Positions 29,701-40,116 of a stretch of 64,000 nt of DNA are shown one piece after another; position 1 is the stretch's first letter; each line of letters starts with the position of its first letter. A model generated the notes under the pieces. The model saw only the letters and a program-made list of their open reading frames with translations. It searched no databases and was not told the DNA's origin. The stretch comes from Lederbergia sp. NSJ-179 (lineage in GTDB: Bacteria > Bacillota > Bacilli > Bacillales > Bacillaceae_C). The DNA lies in NCBI RefSeq assembly GCF_022867885.1, contig NZ_JALIFP010000001.1, positions 331,353 to 395,352 of the forward strand. Direction: 5' to 3'. A program made the translations under genes and the position numbers.

Positions 29701-29750
29701 CGTATTGTCACAACAAATCTAATGATAATTTTGAAATTCTGGAGGTAATT

Positions 29751-30218
29751 ATGAGTAAAGTAACAGACCTCGTTGAAGAACTTGCAAGGCCCATTCTTGA
29801 TGAAATGGGGTTAGAGCTAGTTGATACTGAATATGTAAAAGAAGGAAAAAACTGGTTCTTGCGCCTTTTTATTGATAAAGAAAGTGGAATTGATATTGAA
29901 GAATGCGGTCTTGTGAGTGAGCGGTTAAGCACACAACTAGATGAGATTGATCCAATTCCTCATAATTATTTTTTGGAAGTATCTTCACCTGGGGCAGAAC
30001 GCCCGTTGAAAAAAGAAAAAGACTTCATAAAGGCAGTAGGCAAAAAGGTTCATATAAATACGTATGAACCAATAGATGGTGAAAAATCGATTGAAGGTCG
30101 TCTCATTGCTTTCGATCATCAGATCCTCACAATGGAAGTGAAAGTAAAAACGCAGATTAAAACGATTGAAGTGCCACTAGCCAAAATATCGAAGGCAAGA
30201 ATGGCTGTAGAATTTTAA
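29751..30218 (+). CDS. rimP: RimP, ribosome maturation factor
   Basis: Assembly factor for the 30S subunit. The 155-residue protein has the two-domain RimP fold, with signatures [35 protein letters not shown] and [21 protein letters not shown] precedes the ATG. It is the first gene of the operon that also encodes NusA, IF-2 and RbfA, coupling transcription, translation initiation and small-subunit assembly. Confidence 0.96.
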   Translation: MSKVTDLVEELARPILDEMGLELVDTEYVKEGKNWFLRLFIDKESGIDIEECGLVSERLSTQLDEIDPIPHNYFLEVSSPGAERPLKKEKDFIKAVGKKVHINTYEPIDGEKSIEGRLIAFDHQILTMEVKVKTQIKTIEVPLAKISKARMAVEF

Positions 30219-30233
30219 AGGGGATGACATTTA

Positions 30234-31361
30234 ATGAGCTCGGAATTATTGGATGCTCTCATTATATTAGAAAAAGAAAAGGGTATTAGTCGAGAAGTCT
30301 TGATTGAGGCAATTGAAGCTGCGCTCGTATCCGCCTATAAACGGAATTTTAATCAAGCACAAAATGTTCGTGTTGATCTGAATTTAGATACGGGTACGAT
30401 GAGAGTGTTTGCCAGAAAAGATGTAGTAGACGAGGTCTTTGATTCAAGACTAGAAATTTCTATTGATGAAGCGAAAAAAATAAATCCTGCCTATGAAATT
30501 GACGATATCGTTGAGTTGGAGGTTACACCGAAGGATTTCGGAAGAATTGCTGCTCAAACAGCGAAACAAGTCGTCACCCAACGTGTCCGTGAGGCTGAAA
30601 GAGGAATCATTTATTCTGAGTTTATTGACCGTGAAGATGATATTATGACAGGGATTGTTCAACGTTATGATTCCAAATTTATTTATGTCAGTCTTGGGAA
30701 AATTGAAGCCATTCTACCTCAAAGTGAACAAATGCCGAATGAGGTGTATAAACCGCATGACCGAATTAAAGTCTATATCACTAAGGTGGAAAAAACGACG
30801 AAGGGTCCCCAAATTTATGTTTCCCGCACCCATCCCGGTCTATTGAAAAGACTTTTTGAAATTGAGGTTCCAGAGATTTATGATGGAACGGTAGAATTAA
30901 GATCGGTAGCCCGGGAGGCAGGGGATCGATCAAAAATTTCCGTTAGCACCGAAAATGAAGAGGTAGATCCGGTAGGCTCATGTGTGGGACCTAAGGGAAC
31001 GCGGGTTCAAGCGATAGTGAATGAATTAAAGGGTGAAAAAATTGATATTGTGGAATGGTCTTCTGATCCAAAAGTTTTCGTCGCAAATGCTTTAAGTCCC
31101 TCTAAAGTTTTGGAAGTAACTGTAAATGAAGAAGAGAAAGCGACAACGGTTATTGTTCCTGATTACCAACTTTCACTTGCTATTGGGAAAAGAGGGCAAA
31201 ATGCAAGGCTTGCGGCTAAACTAACGGGCTGGAAAATCGATATCAAAAGTGAAACAGATGCACGGGAAGCAGGGATATATCCTTCAGATGAAAGTCTGTT
31301 TTTCCATGATGAGGATACCTCGGAAGGAACATTCGATTTAAGCGAAGATGAAATCGAATAG
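30234..31361 (+). CDS. nusA: NusA, transcription elongation/termination factor
   Basis: RNA polymerase-binding factor that modulates pausing and termination. The 375-residue protein has an N-terminal RNAP-binding domain, an S1 domain (about 135-200) and two KH domains ([20 protein letters not shown] and [19 protein letters not shown]). It ends with a short acidic tail and has no extra C-terminal acidic repeats, as usual in Firmicutes. It is 15 bases after rimP. Confidence 0.97.
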   Translation: MSSELLDALIILEKEKGISREVLIEAIEAALVSAYKRNFNQAQNVRVDLNLDTGTMRVFARKDVVDEVFDSRLEISIDEAKKINPAYEIDDIVELEVTPKDFGRIAAQTAKQVVTQRVREAERGIIYSEFIDREDDIMTGIVQRYDSKFIYVSLGKIEAILPQSEQMPNEVYKPHDRIKVYITKVEKTTKGPQIYVSRTHPGLLKRLFEIEVPEIYDGTVELRSVAREAGDRSKISVSTENEEVDPVGSCVGPKGTRVQAIVNELKGEKIDIVEWSSDPKVFVANALSPSKVLEVTVNEEEKATTVIVPDYQLSLAIGKRGQNARLAAKLTGWKIDIKSETDAREAGIYPSDESLFFHDEDTSEGTFDLSEDEIE

Positions 31362-31373
31362 GAGGGAGAAAAA

Positions 31374-31652
31374 TTGGCTGCTCGAAAAAAAATACCTTTA
31401 AGAAAATGCCTAGCAACTGGGGAAATGAAGCCCAAGAAAGAAATGATTCGAATTGTCCGTTCCAAAGAAGGAGAAGTATCGATAGACCCAACAGGGAAAA
31501 AGCCTGGAAGGGGAGCTTATGTTTCTTTAAATCAAGAGGCTATTTTAACGGCAAAAAAGAAAAATGTTTTTGCTAGTCAATTAAATGCGAAGGTAGAGGA
31601 TTCACTTTATGATGAATTACTCTCTTTAGCACAGGATCAGGAGTCAAAATGA
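31374..31652 (+). CDS. ylxR: YlxR family RNA-binding protein
   Basis: Small basic protein of 92 residues of the YlxR/RnpM family, whose members bind RNA (RNase P RNA in B. subtilis work). The family motifs are [20 protein letters not shown] and GRGAYVS. The start is TTG 31374 behind GGAGGGAG. It overlaps ylxQ by 4 bases. Confidence 0.93.
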   Translation: MAARKKIPLRKCLATGEMKPKKEMIRIVRSKEGEVSIDPTGKKPGRGAYVSLNQEAILTAKKKNVFASQLNAKVEDSLYDELLSLAQDQESK

Positions 31653-31957
31653 GTAGGCAGGACCCTTGGATGAACCTGCTCGGCTTGGCAAATCGAGCTA
31701 GAAAAATAATTTCGGGGGAAGAATTGGTGCTAAAGGAGATTAAAACAAAAAAAGCAAAACTGATCTTAATTTCCAAAGATGCTTCCATGAATACCTCTAA
31801 AAAATTACAGGATAAATGTACTTTTTACCATGTTCCTTTCCGGTTTGTAGAATCCAGAGTAAAACTCGGCCACTCTATTGGAAAGGACGAAAGAGTGGTT
31901 GTGGCAGTCCTGGAAGAAGGTTTCGCTTCGAAACTTGCTTCAATGCTCGATGAATAA
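31649..31957 (+). CDS. ylxQ: YlxQ, ribosomal L7Ae-like K-turn binding protein
   Basis: L7Ae/L30e/S12e family protein of 102 residues, predicted to bind kink-turns in RNA. Motifs are [20 protein letters not shown] and [12 protein letters not shown], followed by [20 protein letters not shown], the K-turn recognition side of the fold. It is sandwiched between ylxR (4-base overlap) and infB (15-base gap). Its exact cellular role is not established. Confidence 0.93.
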   Translation: MSRQDPWMNLLGLANRARKIISGEELVLKEIKTKKAKLILISKDASMNTSKKLQDKCTFYHVPFRFVESRVKLGHSIGKDERVVVAVLEEGFASKLASMLDE

Positions 31958-31972
31958 AACGGGGGTGAACCG

Positions 31973-34276
31973 ATGAGTAAGGTACGAGTTTATGAATATG
32001 CAAAAAAACGAAATACGACCAGTAAAGAAATTATTAATCAATTAAAAGAAATGAATATTGAGGTAGGCAATCATATGTCGATGATTGACCCGGAAACAGT
32101 CAATCGGCTAGATGCGGCTTATCAAAAAAGCGGGCAATCTCCAGGTAAAACGAATACCAAAAAGGAGTCGTCTCAAAAAAACGGTCAAAATAGACCGACA
32201 CAATCGAATCAGAAAAATCGACATAATCACAGTCAGCAAAAGTCATCTTTTCATAAAGATTCGAAAAAGCCACAAGCAAAAATAAACGATAAACAAAATA
32301 AACCGAATCAATCTGAAAAACAGGCATCTGGACAACAACGGGTAGATAAAAAACAGAAGACGGAGCAAAATAAACCTCATATGAAAAATCAAGCAAACCA
32401 AACGGCTTCAAAAAATGGAAATAAAGGATTTAACAAGAATCGAAAAGGGAATCAGAATAAGAATCATAAAAACAGACTAAAACCGACACAGACTCAGCCA
32501 GCTCCAAGGAAACAAAAAGAATTGCCAGAAAAAATTGTGTTTACCGAGTCTTTAACTGTAGGAGAATTGGCTAAAAAGTTGCATAGAGAACCATCCGAAA
32601 TTATTAAAAAGCTCTTTGCGCTAGGCGTAATGGCGACAATCAATCAAGAATTGGATCGGGATGCCATTGAATTAATTTGTGGTGAATATGGCGTAAATGT
32701 AGAAGAAGAAATACTCGTTGACACGACAGATCTTGAGACTTATTTTACGGAAGATCAAGAGGCTGATTTGAAGGAACGTCCAGCCGTTGTTACGATCATG
32801 GGTCATGTTGATCATGGGAAAACCACTTTATTGGATTCCCTGCGCCACACGAAAGTGACAGCAGGAGAAGCCGGGGGAATTACTCAGCATATTGGCGCTT
32901 ATCAAATTGAAGAAAATGATAAACTGATTACATTTCTGGATACACCGGGACATGCTGCTTTTACGACAATGAGGGCGCGTGGTGCTAAAATAACGGATAT
33001 TACGATTCTGGTTGTGGCTGCGGACGATGGGGTGATGCCGCAAACGATTGAAGCGATCAATCATGCAAAAGCGGCTGAAGTACCGATTATTGTGGCTGTT
33101 AATAAAATGGATAAGCCGACCGCTAATCCAGATCGAGTCATGCAAGAATTAACAGAACATGGCCTTGTTCCAGAAGATTGGGGCGGGGAGACCATTTTTG
33201 TTCCTATTTCCGCTTTAAAAGGGGAAGGACTTGACAATCTTCTTGAGATGATTTTATTAGTTAGCGAAGTAGAAGAGTTAAAGGCTAATCCTAATCGAAA
33301 AGCAATCGGGACTGTTATTGAGGCTCAGCTTGATAAAGGTAGAGGTCCTGTTGCAACCCTACTTGTTCAGAATGGAACATTGAAAGTAGGGGATCCTATT
33401 GTTGCTGGGAATACATTTGGTCGTGTTCGAGCAATGGTGAATGATATAGGGAGAAGAGTAAAAAAAGCTCTACCATCTACACCAGTCGAGATCACAGGTC
33501 TAAATGATGTACCACAAGCAGGGGACCGCTTCGTCGTTTTTGATGATGAAAAAGGTGCACGTCAAATCGGAGAAACCCGAGCACAACAAGCTCTACTTGC
33601 TTCAAGAGGTGAGAGTTCTCGTATTAGCCTAGACACATTGTTTGAACAAATGAAGCAGGGGGAAATGAAAGATTTAAATGTCATTGTAAAAGCGGATGTT
33701 CAAGGATCTGTTGAAGCATTGGCTGCTGCTCTTAAGCAAATAGATGTTGAAGGGGTTAATATTAAAGTCATCCACACGGCTGTAGGGGCTATTAATGAAT
33801 CTGATATTACACTGGCTGCTGCTTCAAACGCTATTGTGATTGGATTTAATGTGCGACCTGATGTGAATGCAAAACGAGCTGCCGAATCTGAAAAGGTGGA
33901 TGTACGTCTTCACAGAGTTATTTATAAAGCAATCGAAGAAATAGAAGCAGCTATGAAAGGGATGTTAGATCCTGAATTTAAAGAAGTAGTCATTGGTCAG
34001 GCTGAGATCCGACAAACCTTTAAGGTATCTAAAATTGGTACCATCGCCGGTTCTTATGTCACGGATGGGAAAATTACTCGAGATAGTGGAGTACGTGTCA
34101 TTCGAAATGGAATTGTCATTTATGAAGGCGAAATTGATGATTTGAAACGCTTTAAAGACGATGTAAAAGAAGTTAGCCAAGGGTATGAATGTGGAATTAC
34201 GATTAAGAATTTCAATGATGTAAAAGAAGAGGATATTATTGAAGCGTTTGTCATGAAGGAAATTGAACGAACTTGA
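31973..34276 (+). CDS. infB: Translation initiation factor IF-2
   Basis: GTPase that brings initiator tRNA to the 30S subunit. The 767-residue protein starts with an IF2-N domain ([20 protein letters not shown]). A long, low-complexity Asn/Lys/Gln-rich linker follows (about 50-185), then a second IF2-N domain. The G domain carries [12 protein letters not shown] at about residue 276, DTPGHAAF at about 322 and NKMDKP at about 376; domains II-IV complete it. The linker composition is unlike the rest of the protein but typical for the family. Confidence 0.97.
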   Translation: MSKVRVYEYAKKRNTTSKEIINQLKEMNIEVGNHMSMIDPETVNRLDAAYQKSGQSPGKTNTKKESSQKNGQNRPTQSNQKNRHNHSQQKSSFHKDSKKPQAKINDKQNKPNQSEKQASGQQRVDKKQKTEQNKPHMKNQANQTASKNGNKGFNKNRKGNQNKNHKNRLKPTQTQPAPRKQKELPEKIVFTESLTVGELAKKLHREPSEIIKKLFALGVMATINQELDRDAIELICGEYGVNVEEEILVDTTDLETYFTEDQEADLKERPAVVTIMGHVDHGKTTLLDSLRHTKVTAGEAGGITQHIGAYQIEENDKLITFLDTPGHAAFTTMRARGAKITDITILVVAADDGVMPQTIEAINHAKAAEVPIIVAVNKMDKPTANPDRVMQELTEHGLVPEDWGGETIFVPISALKGEGLDNLLEMILLVSEVEELKANPNRKAIGTVIEAQLDKGRGPVATLLVQNGTLKVGDPIVAGNTFGRVRAMVNDIGRRVKKALPSTPVEITGLNDVPQAGDRFVVFDDEKGARQIGETRAQQALLASRGESSRISLDTLFEQMKQGEMKDLNVIVKADVQGSVEALAAALKQIDVEGVNIKVIHTAVGAINESDITLAAASNAIVIGFNVRPDVNAKRAAESEKVDVRLHRVIYKAIEEIEAAMKGMLDPEFKEVVIGQAEIRQTFKVSKIGTIAGSYVTDGKITRDSGVRVIRNGIVIYEGEIDDLKRFKDDVKEVSQGYECGITIKNFNDVKEEDIIEAFVMKEIERT

Positions 34277-34551
34277 TCGGTTTCGTGGAACTAGAATTTA
34301 GGATTTATGAGGCGCACTCCCTAAAAGAAAAGCGTGCTGTTTTGCAACGAACTTTAACGAGATTGAGACAAAGGTTTAATATATCTGCTGCAGAGACAGG
34401 TCATCAGGATGTTTGGCAGTTGTCAAACATCTCCCTTGTTACTGTATCTCCCTCACGACAGGTTGCAGAACGGGAATTGGATCGAGCCCTCCATTTTTTA
34501 GATTCTTTTCCGGAATGGGAGAGAGTCCATACAAGATTTGAATGGCTATAA
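34273..34551 (+). CDS. ylxP: YlxP, DUF503 family protein
   Basis: Conserved 92-residue protein found between infB and rbfA in Firmicutes; related DUF503 proteins have been implicated in ribosome assembly. Conserved stretches are [20 protein letters not shown] and [15 protein letters not shown]. It starts at TTG 34273, overlapping infB by 4 bases. Position between initiation factor and RbfA agrees with a ribosome role; the molecular function is unknown. Confidence 0.92.
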   Translation: MIGFVELEFRIYEAHSLKEKRAVLQRTLTRLRQRFNISAAETGHQDVWQLSNISLVTVSPSRQVAERELDRALHFLDSFPEWERVHTRFEWL

Positions 34552-34573
34552 GGTATAAGGCGAGGTGTGAAAT

Positions 34574-34915
34574 ATGAATGTTCGTGCCAATCGAGTTGGG
34601 GAGCAAATGAAAAAGGAACTCGGTGATATTATTGGTAGAAAACTTAAAGACCCTAGGGTAGGCTTTGTGACAGTGACAGATGTACAAGTTACTGGTGATT
34701 TGCAACAAGCTACGATTTTTATTTCCGTTCTTGGAGACAAAGATCAAATTGAAAATACTCTTAAAGGTCTTACAAAGGCAAAAGGTTTTATAAGATCGGA
34801 AGTCGGCCATAGAATTCGTCTGCGCAAAACGCCTGAAATATCATTTGAACTTGATAATTCTATACGTTATGGGAATAAAATTGAATCCATTTTAAAAGAT
34901 TTAAAAAATGAATAA
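34574..34915 (+). CDS. rbfA: RbfA, 30S ribosome-binding factor
   Basis: Cold-shock associated factor that binds 16S rRNA during late 30S maturation. The 113-residue KH-like protein has the motif [20 protein letters not shown] and [30 protein letters not shown] precedes the ATG. It is the last gene of the rimP operon; the terminator that follows is split by a repeat insertion. Confidence 0.96.
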   Translation: MNVRANRVGEQMKKELGDIIGRKLKDPRVGFVTVTDVQVTGDLQQATIFISVLGDKDQIENTLKGLTKAKGFIRSEVGHRIRLRKTPEISFELDNSIRYGNKIESILKDLKNE

Positions 34916-34930
34916 GCAGCTTACTCTGTT

Positions 34931-35204
34931 GGCTGTCTCAAAAATGTAAGGCTCTTCTGAAATATTGCTAGTAGAGGTTGTTCAAAAAGTCCGGTAAAAA
35001 GACATAAGCGAATTTCTTCGTTGGCTTGCTTTTCCGCTGCTCAAAGGCTGCGCCGCCTCGAACTTTCGACGCACAGGACGTGCTAGTGTCGGCGTTGCTG
35101 ACAGGACGTCAGCGCCCTTAGCCGACGGGTCCTTTTTATCCTCCTTTTTGAACGCGCTCTAGTAGTATGCAATAGAACTGCCTTCATTCGTTTTTGGGAC
35201 AGCC
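34931..35204 (+). terminator. rbfA terminator palindrome split by a repeat insertion
   Basis: The left arm (34931-34973, GGCTGTCTCAAAAATG then AAGGC and TATTGC) and the right arm (35160-35204, GCAATA, GCCTT, CGTTTTTGGGACAGCC) are imperfect inverted repeats followed by TATTTTT. Without the 186-bp family A element in the loop they would form one hairpin with a small loop. The insert is flanked by the 5-bp duplication TAGTA. This reads as a terminator into whose loop a MITE-like element has jumped. Confidence 0.7.
34974..35159 (+). repeat. MITE-like repeat family A, copy 4 (186 bp)
   Basis: The element sits inside the rbfA-truB gap (316 bases). Ends are GAGGTTGTTCAAAAAG and CTTTTTGAACGCGCTC, with exact flanking 5-bp repeats TAGTA (34969-34973 and 35160-35164; the identity extends to CTAGTAG on both sides). 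On the minus strand the interior carries the cassette with outer stem GTCGGC/GCCGAC, inner stem GCTGAC/GTCAGC around GTCCT, and tip GCAC-GTCCT-GTGC. Confidence 0.85.
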
Positions 35205-35231
35205 TATTTTTGTTGAAGCGGAGGGGATACA

Positions 35232-36149
35232 TTGGACGGAATTTTACCGTTATGGAAACCAAAAGGGTTGACATCACATGATTGTGTTTTTAAAATAAGA
35301 AAATTATTGAAAATGAAAAAGGTGGGCCATACTGGTACACTGGACCCTGGAGTAGATGGTGTACTCCCTATTTGTTTAGGGAAAGCAACAAAAATTGCTG
35401 AATATATAACCGATGCAGGTAAGGTTTATGAGGGGGAAGTAACCCTCGGGACATCTACAACGACCGAGGATGCATATGGAGAAGTCTTGGAAGTAAAAAA
35501 GGTAGAGGCATCCGCTATTACTATTCCACAAATACAACAGATATTTCATGAATTGACAGGTGAAATAGAACAGATTCCACCCCTTTATTCGGCCGTTAAA
35601 GTGAACGGAAAAAAATTATATGAATATGCACGTGCAGGTATTCACGTGGAACGACCAAAAAGGAAGATACATATTTACGATTTACGTTTACTTCATGAAG
35701 AAATAGAATGGCAAGCGGGAGAAGCTCGTTTCTCTTTTCGAGTTCATTGCAGTAAAGGTACATATATTCGAACACTGGCTGTTATGATTGGAGAGAAATT
35801 AGGGTATCCAGCCCATATGTCTTCCTTAACAAGAACGGCTTCAGCCTCCTTTACACGTAATGAATGTGTTACTTTTAAAGAACTAGAACAATGTATAAAA
35901 GAGGATCACTCCATTGAAAAAATGCTATTTCCGTTAGAAAAAGGATTATCTTATTTACAAATGAAGGAAATAAATGAACCACTATTGAAGCGAATCCTCG
36001 ATGGAGCTGTACTTCCCATACCTGAAAATTGGCCGCAAGGTCCTGTTGTATTAGTTTATCATCATAAAGCCTATGCGATTTATGATATCCATCCCAATAA
36101 ATCTGATTTTATTAAACCAGTTAAGGTTATACGTAATGTAAAAGTCTGA
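35232..36149 (+). CDS. truB: TruB, tRNA pseudouridine-55 synthase
   Basis: Makes pseudouridine 55 in the T-loop of tRNAs. The 305-residue protein has the catalytic Asp38 in HTGTLDPGVDGVLP, GKATKIAEY, and the C-terminal domain following RTLAVMIGEKLG. The TTG start at 35232 sits behind a strong GGAGGGGAT site. It precedes ribF by 26 bases and forms a unit with it. Confidence 0.95.
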   Translation: MDGILPLWKPKGLTSHDCVFKIRKLLKMKKVGHTGTLDPGVDGVLPICLGKATKIAEYITDAGKVYEGEVTLGTSTTTEDAYGEVLEVKKVEASAITIPQIQQIFHELTGEIEQIPPLYSAVKVNGKKLYEYARAGIHVERPKRKIHIYDLRLLHEEIEWQAGEARFSFRVHCSKGTYIRTLAVMIGEKLGYPAHMSSLTRTASASFTRNECVTFKELEQCIKEDHSIEKMLFPLEKGLSYLQMKEINEPLLKRILDGAVLPIPENWPQGPVVLVYHHKAYAIYDIHPNKSDFIKPVKVIRNVKV

Positions 36150-36175
36150 AAGCAGAAAGAGGGGAAAAGAGAGTC

Positions 36176-37132
36176 GTGAAAGTAATCAAGCTTAACCATC
36201 CACATTCATATAAAAATAATGATTTTCCATCCATTGTTATGGCTTTAGGATTTTTTGATGGTGTCCATATTGGACATCAGAAAGTTATAAACCAAGCAAA
36301 AGAAATTGCTGCCCAACATAAGCAACAAAGCGCTGTTATGACCTTTGATCCACATCCTTCCGTTGTTCTCGGTAAAGGGAAAACAGATGTCCATTATATT
36401 ACACCTTTAGAAGATAAAATTAAATTAATGGCAAAGTTAAAGGTGGATTATCTTTTTGTCGTCCATTTTACGAAGGAATTCTCGCAACTATTGCCTGAGG
36501 AATTTGTGAAGTCCTATTTAATACAATTAAATGTAAAGCATGCGGTAGCTGGATTCGATTTTACTTATGGTAAATTTGGGAAGGGCACGATGCAGACTTT
36601 GCCGAGCCATGCACAAGGTTTTTTTGATGTGACAATTATTCCTAAATTGGAAATACATCATCAAAAAATTAGTTCCACCTCTATCCGCCAGTTTATTCAA
36701 AATGGAGAGATGGAAAAAGCGAATCGATTACTTGGCCGTTATTTTACAACAAAGGGCCCCGTTATTCACGGAAAAAAACGTGGGAGGACGCTTGGCTTTC
36801 CGACTGCAAATATAAGGACTGATCATGACTACTTGCTGCCACAAATAGGTATATATATTGTAAAGGTATTCGCAGCTGGTATGTGGAAGCAGGGGGTATG
36901 CAGTGTAGGATTTAATCCTACATTTCATAATCCAGAAGGAAAGCAATTATCGATAGAAATTTATTTGCTCGATTTTGATCAGGACATTTACGGTGAAATC
37001 GTAACCGTCGAATGGCATAAAAGAATTAGAGACGAAAAAAAATTCAATGACATTGAACAGTTAAAAGCGCAAATACAAAAAGATATTGAGAACACAAGAG
37101 AATATTTTTCTTCTTTAAACGAAGAAACTTGA
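36176..37132 (+). CDS. ribF: Bifunctional riboflavin kinase / FAD synthetase
   Basis: Converts riboflavin to FMN and FMN to FAD. The 318-residue protein has an N-terminal nucleotidyltransferase domain (ALGFFDGVHIGHQKVI, SSTSIRQFI) and a C-terminal kinase domain (GKKRGRTLGFPTANI, VGFNPTFHN). The start is GTG 36176 after GGGG. In B. subtilis the equivalent (ribC) also influences the FMN riboswitch through FMN levels. Confidence 0.96.
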   Translation: MKVIKLNHPHSYKNNDFPSIVMALGFFDGVHIGHQKVINQAKEIAAQHKQQSAVMTFDPHPSVVLGKGKTDVHYITPLEDKIKLMAKLKVDYLFVVHFTKEFSQLLPEEFVKSYLIQLNVKHAVAGFDFTYGKFGKGTMQTLPSHAQGFFDVTIIPKLEIHHQKISSTSIRQFIQNGEMEKANRLLGRYFTTKGPVIHGKKRGRTLGFPTANIRTDHDYLLPQIGIYIVKVFAAGMWKQGVCSVGFNPTFHNPEGKQLSIEIYLLDFDQDIYGEIVTVEWHKRIRDEKKFNDIEQLKAQIQKDIENTREYFSSLNEET

Positions 37133-37157
37133 TTTATTGCTTATAAAGTTGTATTCT
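37129..37157 (+). promoter_or_regulatory. Predicted sigma-A promoter of rpsO
   Basis: TTGATT (37129-37134), a 17-base spacer and TATTCT (37152-37157) overlap the end of ribF. The leader of about 85 bases to the rpsO start is where autogenous S15 control is expected in Bacilli; no structure was folded. Confidence 0.6.
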
Positions 37158-37247
37158 AATACAGTATCAAGAACCTTTGCTTGGCAATTCGACTCACCAA
37201 CGATTGCTCGGTAACAGGGGATTTGTAAAAATTAGGAGGTGAAAACG

Positions 37248-37517
37248 ATGGCGATTTCTCAAGAACGAAAAAATGAAATCATCAGTGACTTTAAAATTCA
37301 TGATACTGATACGGGTTCTCCAGAAGTTCAAATTGCTGTATTAACAGAAGAAATTAACAAATTGAACGATCATCTTCGCGTACACAAAAAAGATCATCAT
37401 TCAAGACGCGGATTGATGAAAATGGTCGGCCGCCGCCGCAATCTTTTAACTTATCTTCGTAACAAAGATGTGCAGCGCTATCGTGAACTGATTAACAGAC
37501 TTGGCTTACGTAGATAA
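37248..37517 (+). CDS. rpsO: Ribosomal protein S15
   Basis: Primary binder of the central domain of 16S rRNA. The 89-residue protein shows [39 protein letters not shown] and [13 protein letters not shown] 37248 (MAISQERK) is chosen because AGGAGGTG lies 6-7 bases upstream; ATG 37239 falls inside the leader. It has its own promoter and terminator. Confidence 0.97.
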   Translation: MAISQERKNEIISDFKIHDTDTGSPEVQIAVLTEEINKLNDHLRVHKKDHHSRRGLMKMVGRRRNLLTYLRNKDVQRYRELINRLGLRR

Positions 37518-37525
37518 TAAGTGAT

Positions 37526-37553
37526 AAAAAGCGGGATAATTCCCGCTTTTTTG
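37526..37553 (+). terminator. Intrinsic terminator after rpsO
   Basis: AAAAAGCGGGA and TCCCGCTTTTTT pair around TAAT, 9 bases after the stop codon. Confidence 0.88.
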
Positions 37554-37887
37554 TTAGAAAGTAATGAGGAGATCATGGGTATGCTGAATAAGAGAAAAGA
37601 AAGAGGACTGTCATGCAGAGCATGGCAGAACTGAACATTTGACATGAATATGAAGGGTAAAAGACAATTCCGTTCAGAAAAGCTGTTATCATCTAATTAT
37701 TTCACTAAAATATTTACATAATTTACATAATCCTCAATCCCATCGTACTGTCTTCATAATTATGTCTAATGTTCAGTGGTTCAGCTACCTCCCATGATAC
37801 CAACAAATAACAATCACTTATTCTCTACAACTGTCCAAAATAAGAACACGTAACTAAACCGTAATTTGAAAGAGAGGAAAATATTGC
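37554..37887 (+). other. Leader region upstream of pnp (334 bases)
   Basis: There is no gene or repeat element here. A 19-codon ORF (about 37575-37634) has a GAGGAGATC site before its ATG and overlaps a small hairpin, CTGTCATG/CATGGCAG. Downstream is AT-rich sequence with the tandem TTTACATAA-TTTACATAA, and a GAGAGGA ribosome binding site precedes pnp. No convincing promoter was found. Probably the pnp 5' untranslated region. Confidence 0.4.
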
Positions 37888-40008
37888 ATGGATCAGAAGA
37901 AAGAAATATTTAGTATGGACTGGGCTGGCCGAACTTTAACGGTCGAAATTGGACAATTGGCTAAGCAAGCTAGTGGAGCCGCTTTAATCCGCTATGGCGA
38001 TACGGCTGTATTAAGCACTGTAACTGCATCGAAGGAAGCAAAGGCCGTTGATTTCTTTCCTTTAACAGTAAATTATGAAGAAAGACTATATGCAGTGGGA
38101 AAAATTCCTGGGGGATTCCCTAAACGTGAGGGTAGACCAAGTGAGAAGGCGATACTGGCAAGTCGATTAATTGACCGTCCGATTCGTCCCCTTTTTGCGG
38201 ATGGTTTTCGAAATGAGGTACAAATTATAAATTTAGTTATGAGCGTTGATCAAGATTGTTCATCGGAAATGGCAGCAATGTTTGGCTCATCCCTTGCTTT
38301 ATGTGTATCGGATATCCCATTTGAAGGACCTATTGCAGGAGTAGTTGTAGGTAGAATCGATGGAGATTTTATTATAAACCCAACTGCTGAACAAATGGAA
38401 AAAAGCGATATCAACCTAAGTGTAGCAGGTACGAAGAATGCGATTAATATGGTGGAAGCTGGAGCATTAGAAGTCCCTGAAGAAACGATGCTAGAAGCGA
38501 TTATGTTTGGCCATGAAGAAATTAAAAAATTGATCTCTTTTCAAGAAGAAATCGCTAGTAAAGTTGGAAAACCGAAAAGGGAAATCGACCTATATGAAGT
38601 AAATGTTGAATTGGATGCAGAGGTTCGTGAGATGTGCGAGGAATCACTAATTAAAGCCATTCAAGTTCAAGAAAAACATGCGCGTGAAGAGGCGATTCAG
38701 CAGGTAAAAGATCAAGTAATTGCGCACTATAATGAAAAAGAGAATATGGAAGACGAGACCATTAAACAAGTGAAACAAGTGTTAGATGATCTTGTAAAAG
38801 AGGAAGTCCGGCGATTAATTACAGTGGAAAAAGTTCGTCCTGATGGCAGAAAACCACATGAAATACGCCCATTATCTTCGGAGATTAATCTTCTACCAAG
38901 AACGCATGGCTCAGGATTATTTACAAGAGGACAAACCCAGGCTTTAAGTGTTTGTACCTTGGGTTCATTAGGAGAAGTCCAAATTTTAGACGGATTAGGT
39001 ATTGAGGAATCAAAACGGTTTATGCATCATTATAATTTCCCGCATTTTAGTGTGGGAGAAACCGGACCTATTCGTGCACCTGGAAGACGTGAAATCGGGC
39101 ATGGGGCATTAGGGGAGCGGGCATTGGAACCTGTCATACCGAACGAAACTGATTTTCCATATACCATCAGACTTGTTTCTGAGGTATTAGAATCGAATGG
39201 ATCAACCTCCCAAGCAAGCATTTGCGCAAGCACGTTAGCGATGATGGACGCTGGTGTGCCGATCAAAGCACCAGTCGCCGGGATTGCCATGGGGTTAGTG
39301 AAATCAGGTGATCACTACACTATTTTAACGGATATTCAGGGAATGGAAGACCATCTTGGAGATATGGACTTTAAAGTGGCAGGGACGGCTAAAGGCGTTA
39401 CGGCACTGCAAATGGATATTAAAATTGCGGGGCTTTCCCGCGAGATCCTTGAAGAGGCGTTACAACAAGCCAAAGAAGGTCGTATGCATATTTTAGATAC
39501 AATGCTTGCAACCATTCCACAATCAAAAGATCATTTATCAGAATATGCGCCAAAAATTTTAACGATGCATATTAATCCTGATAAAATCAGGGATGTCATT
39601 GGGCCTAGTGGAAAACAAATTAATAAAATCATCGAAGAAACCGGTGTGAAGATTGACATTGAGCAAGACGGCAAAGTGTTCATTGCGTCTGCTGACCAAG
39701 CAATGAACACAAAAGCCAAGAATATCATTGAAGACTTAGTTCGTGAAGTGGAAGTTGGCCAAATGTATTTAGGTAAAGTAAAACGGATTGAAAAATTCGG
39801 TGCATTTGTTGAACTATTTCCTGGAAAGGATGGACTTGTCCATATTTCACAACTGGATGAGCAAAGAGTCAATAAAGTGGAGGATATTGTCTCTCTTGGA
39901 GACGAAATCCTGGTTAAGGTCATTGAAATTGATAATCACGGACGAGTGAATGCATCAAGAAAAGCTGTTCTAAAGGATCAAAAAGAGAAGCAGAAAAGGG
40001 ACGAATAA
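37888..40008 (+). CDS. pnp: Polynucleotide phosphorylase
   Basis: 3'-to-5' phosphorolytic exoribonuclease and degradosome component. The 706-residue length is normal. It has two RNase PH domains (first about 10-140, second about 310-540 with GGEAxx-type core [15 protein letters not shown]), then KH ([19 protein letters not shown] at about 570-590). An S1 domain (about 620-695, [20 protein letters not shown]) ends it. GAGAGGA precedes the ATG; a strong terminator follows. Confidence 0.97.
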   Translation: MDQKKEIFSMDWAGRTLTVEIGQLAKQASGAALIRYGDTAVLSTVTASKEAKAVDFFPLTVNYEERLYAVGKIPGGFPKREGRPSEKAILASRLIDRPIRPLFADGFRNEVQIINLVMSVDQDCSSEMAAMFGSSLALCVSDIPFEGPIAGVVVGRIDGDFIINPTAEQMEKSDINLSVAGTKNAINMVEAGALEVPEETMLEAIMFGHEEIKKLISFQEEIASKVGKPKREIDLYEVNVELDAEVREMCEESLIKAIQVQEKHAREEAIQQVKDQVIAHYNEKENMEDETIKQVKQVLDDLVKEEVRRLITVEKVRPDGRKPHEIRPLSSEINLLPRTHGSGLFTRGQTQALSVCTLGSLGEVQILDGLGIEESKRFMHHYNFPHFSVGETGPIRAPGRREIGHGALGERALEPVIPNETDFPYTIRLVSEVLESNGSTSQASICASTLAMMDAGVPIKAPVAGIAMGLVKSGDHYTILTDIQGMEDHLGDMDFKVAGTAKGVTALQMDIKIAGLSREILEEALQQAKEGRMHILDTMLATIPQSKDHLSEYAPKILTMHINPDKIRDVIGPSGKQINKIIEETGVKIDIEQDGKVFIASADQAMNTKAKNIIEDLVREVEVGQMYLGKVKRIEKFGAFVELFPGKDGLVHISQLDEQRVNKVEDIVSLGDEILVKVIEIDNHGRVNASRKAVLKDQKEKQKRDE

Positions 40009-40033
40009 AAACGGGGAGATCCCCGTTTTTTTA
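40008..40033 (+). terminator. Intrinsic terminator after pnp
   Basis: AAAACGGGG and CCCCGTTTTTTT pair around AGAT directly at the stop codon. Confidence 0.88.
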
Positions 40034-40047
40034 GTTTCCAGACAATG

Positions 40048-40093
40048 AGCGCTTGTACTTTTCAGTTCTAACTTATCCTCCTTTTTCATACGC
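40048..40093 (+). repeat. Decayed remnants of repeat families B and A
   Basis: AGCGCTTGTACTTTTC (40048-40063) resembles the family B end GGCGCTTGCGCTTTTC, and CTTATCCTCCTTTTTCATACGC (about 40072-40093) resembles the family A right end with TGAAC replaced by CAT. They lie between the pnp terminator and ylxY. The matches are short and degenerate. Confidence 0.5.
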
Positions 40094-40116
40094 TGTGGTG
40101 AAGGAGGTCGTGTCGG

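Noticed and set aside
37575..37634. 19-codon leader peptide before pnp
   Set aside because: It has a plausible ribosome binding site but no recognisable similarity or codon bias for regulation; mentioned in the leader entry only.
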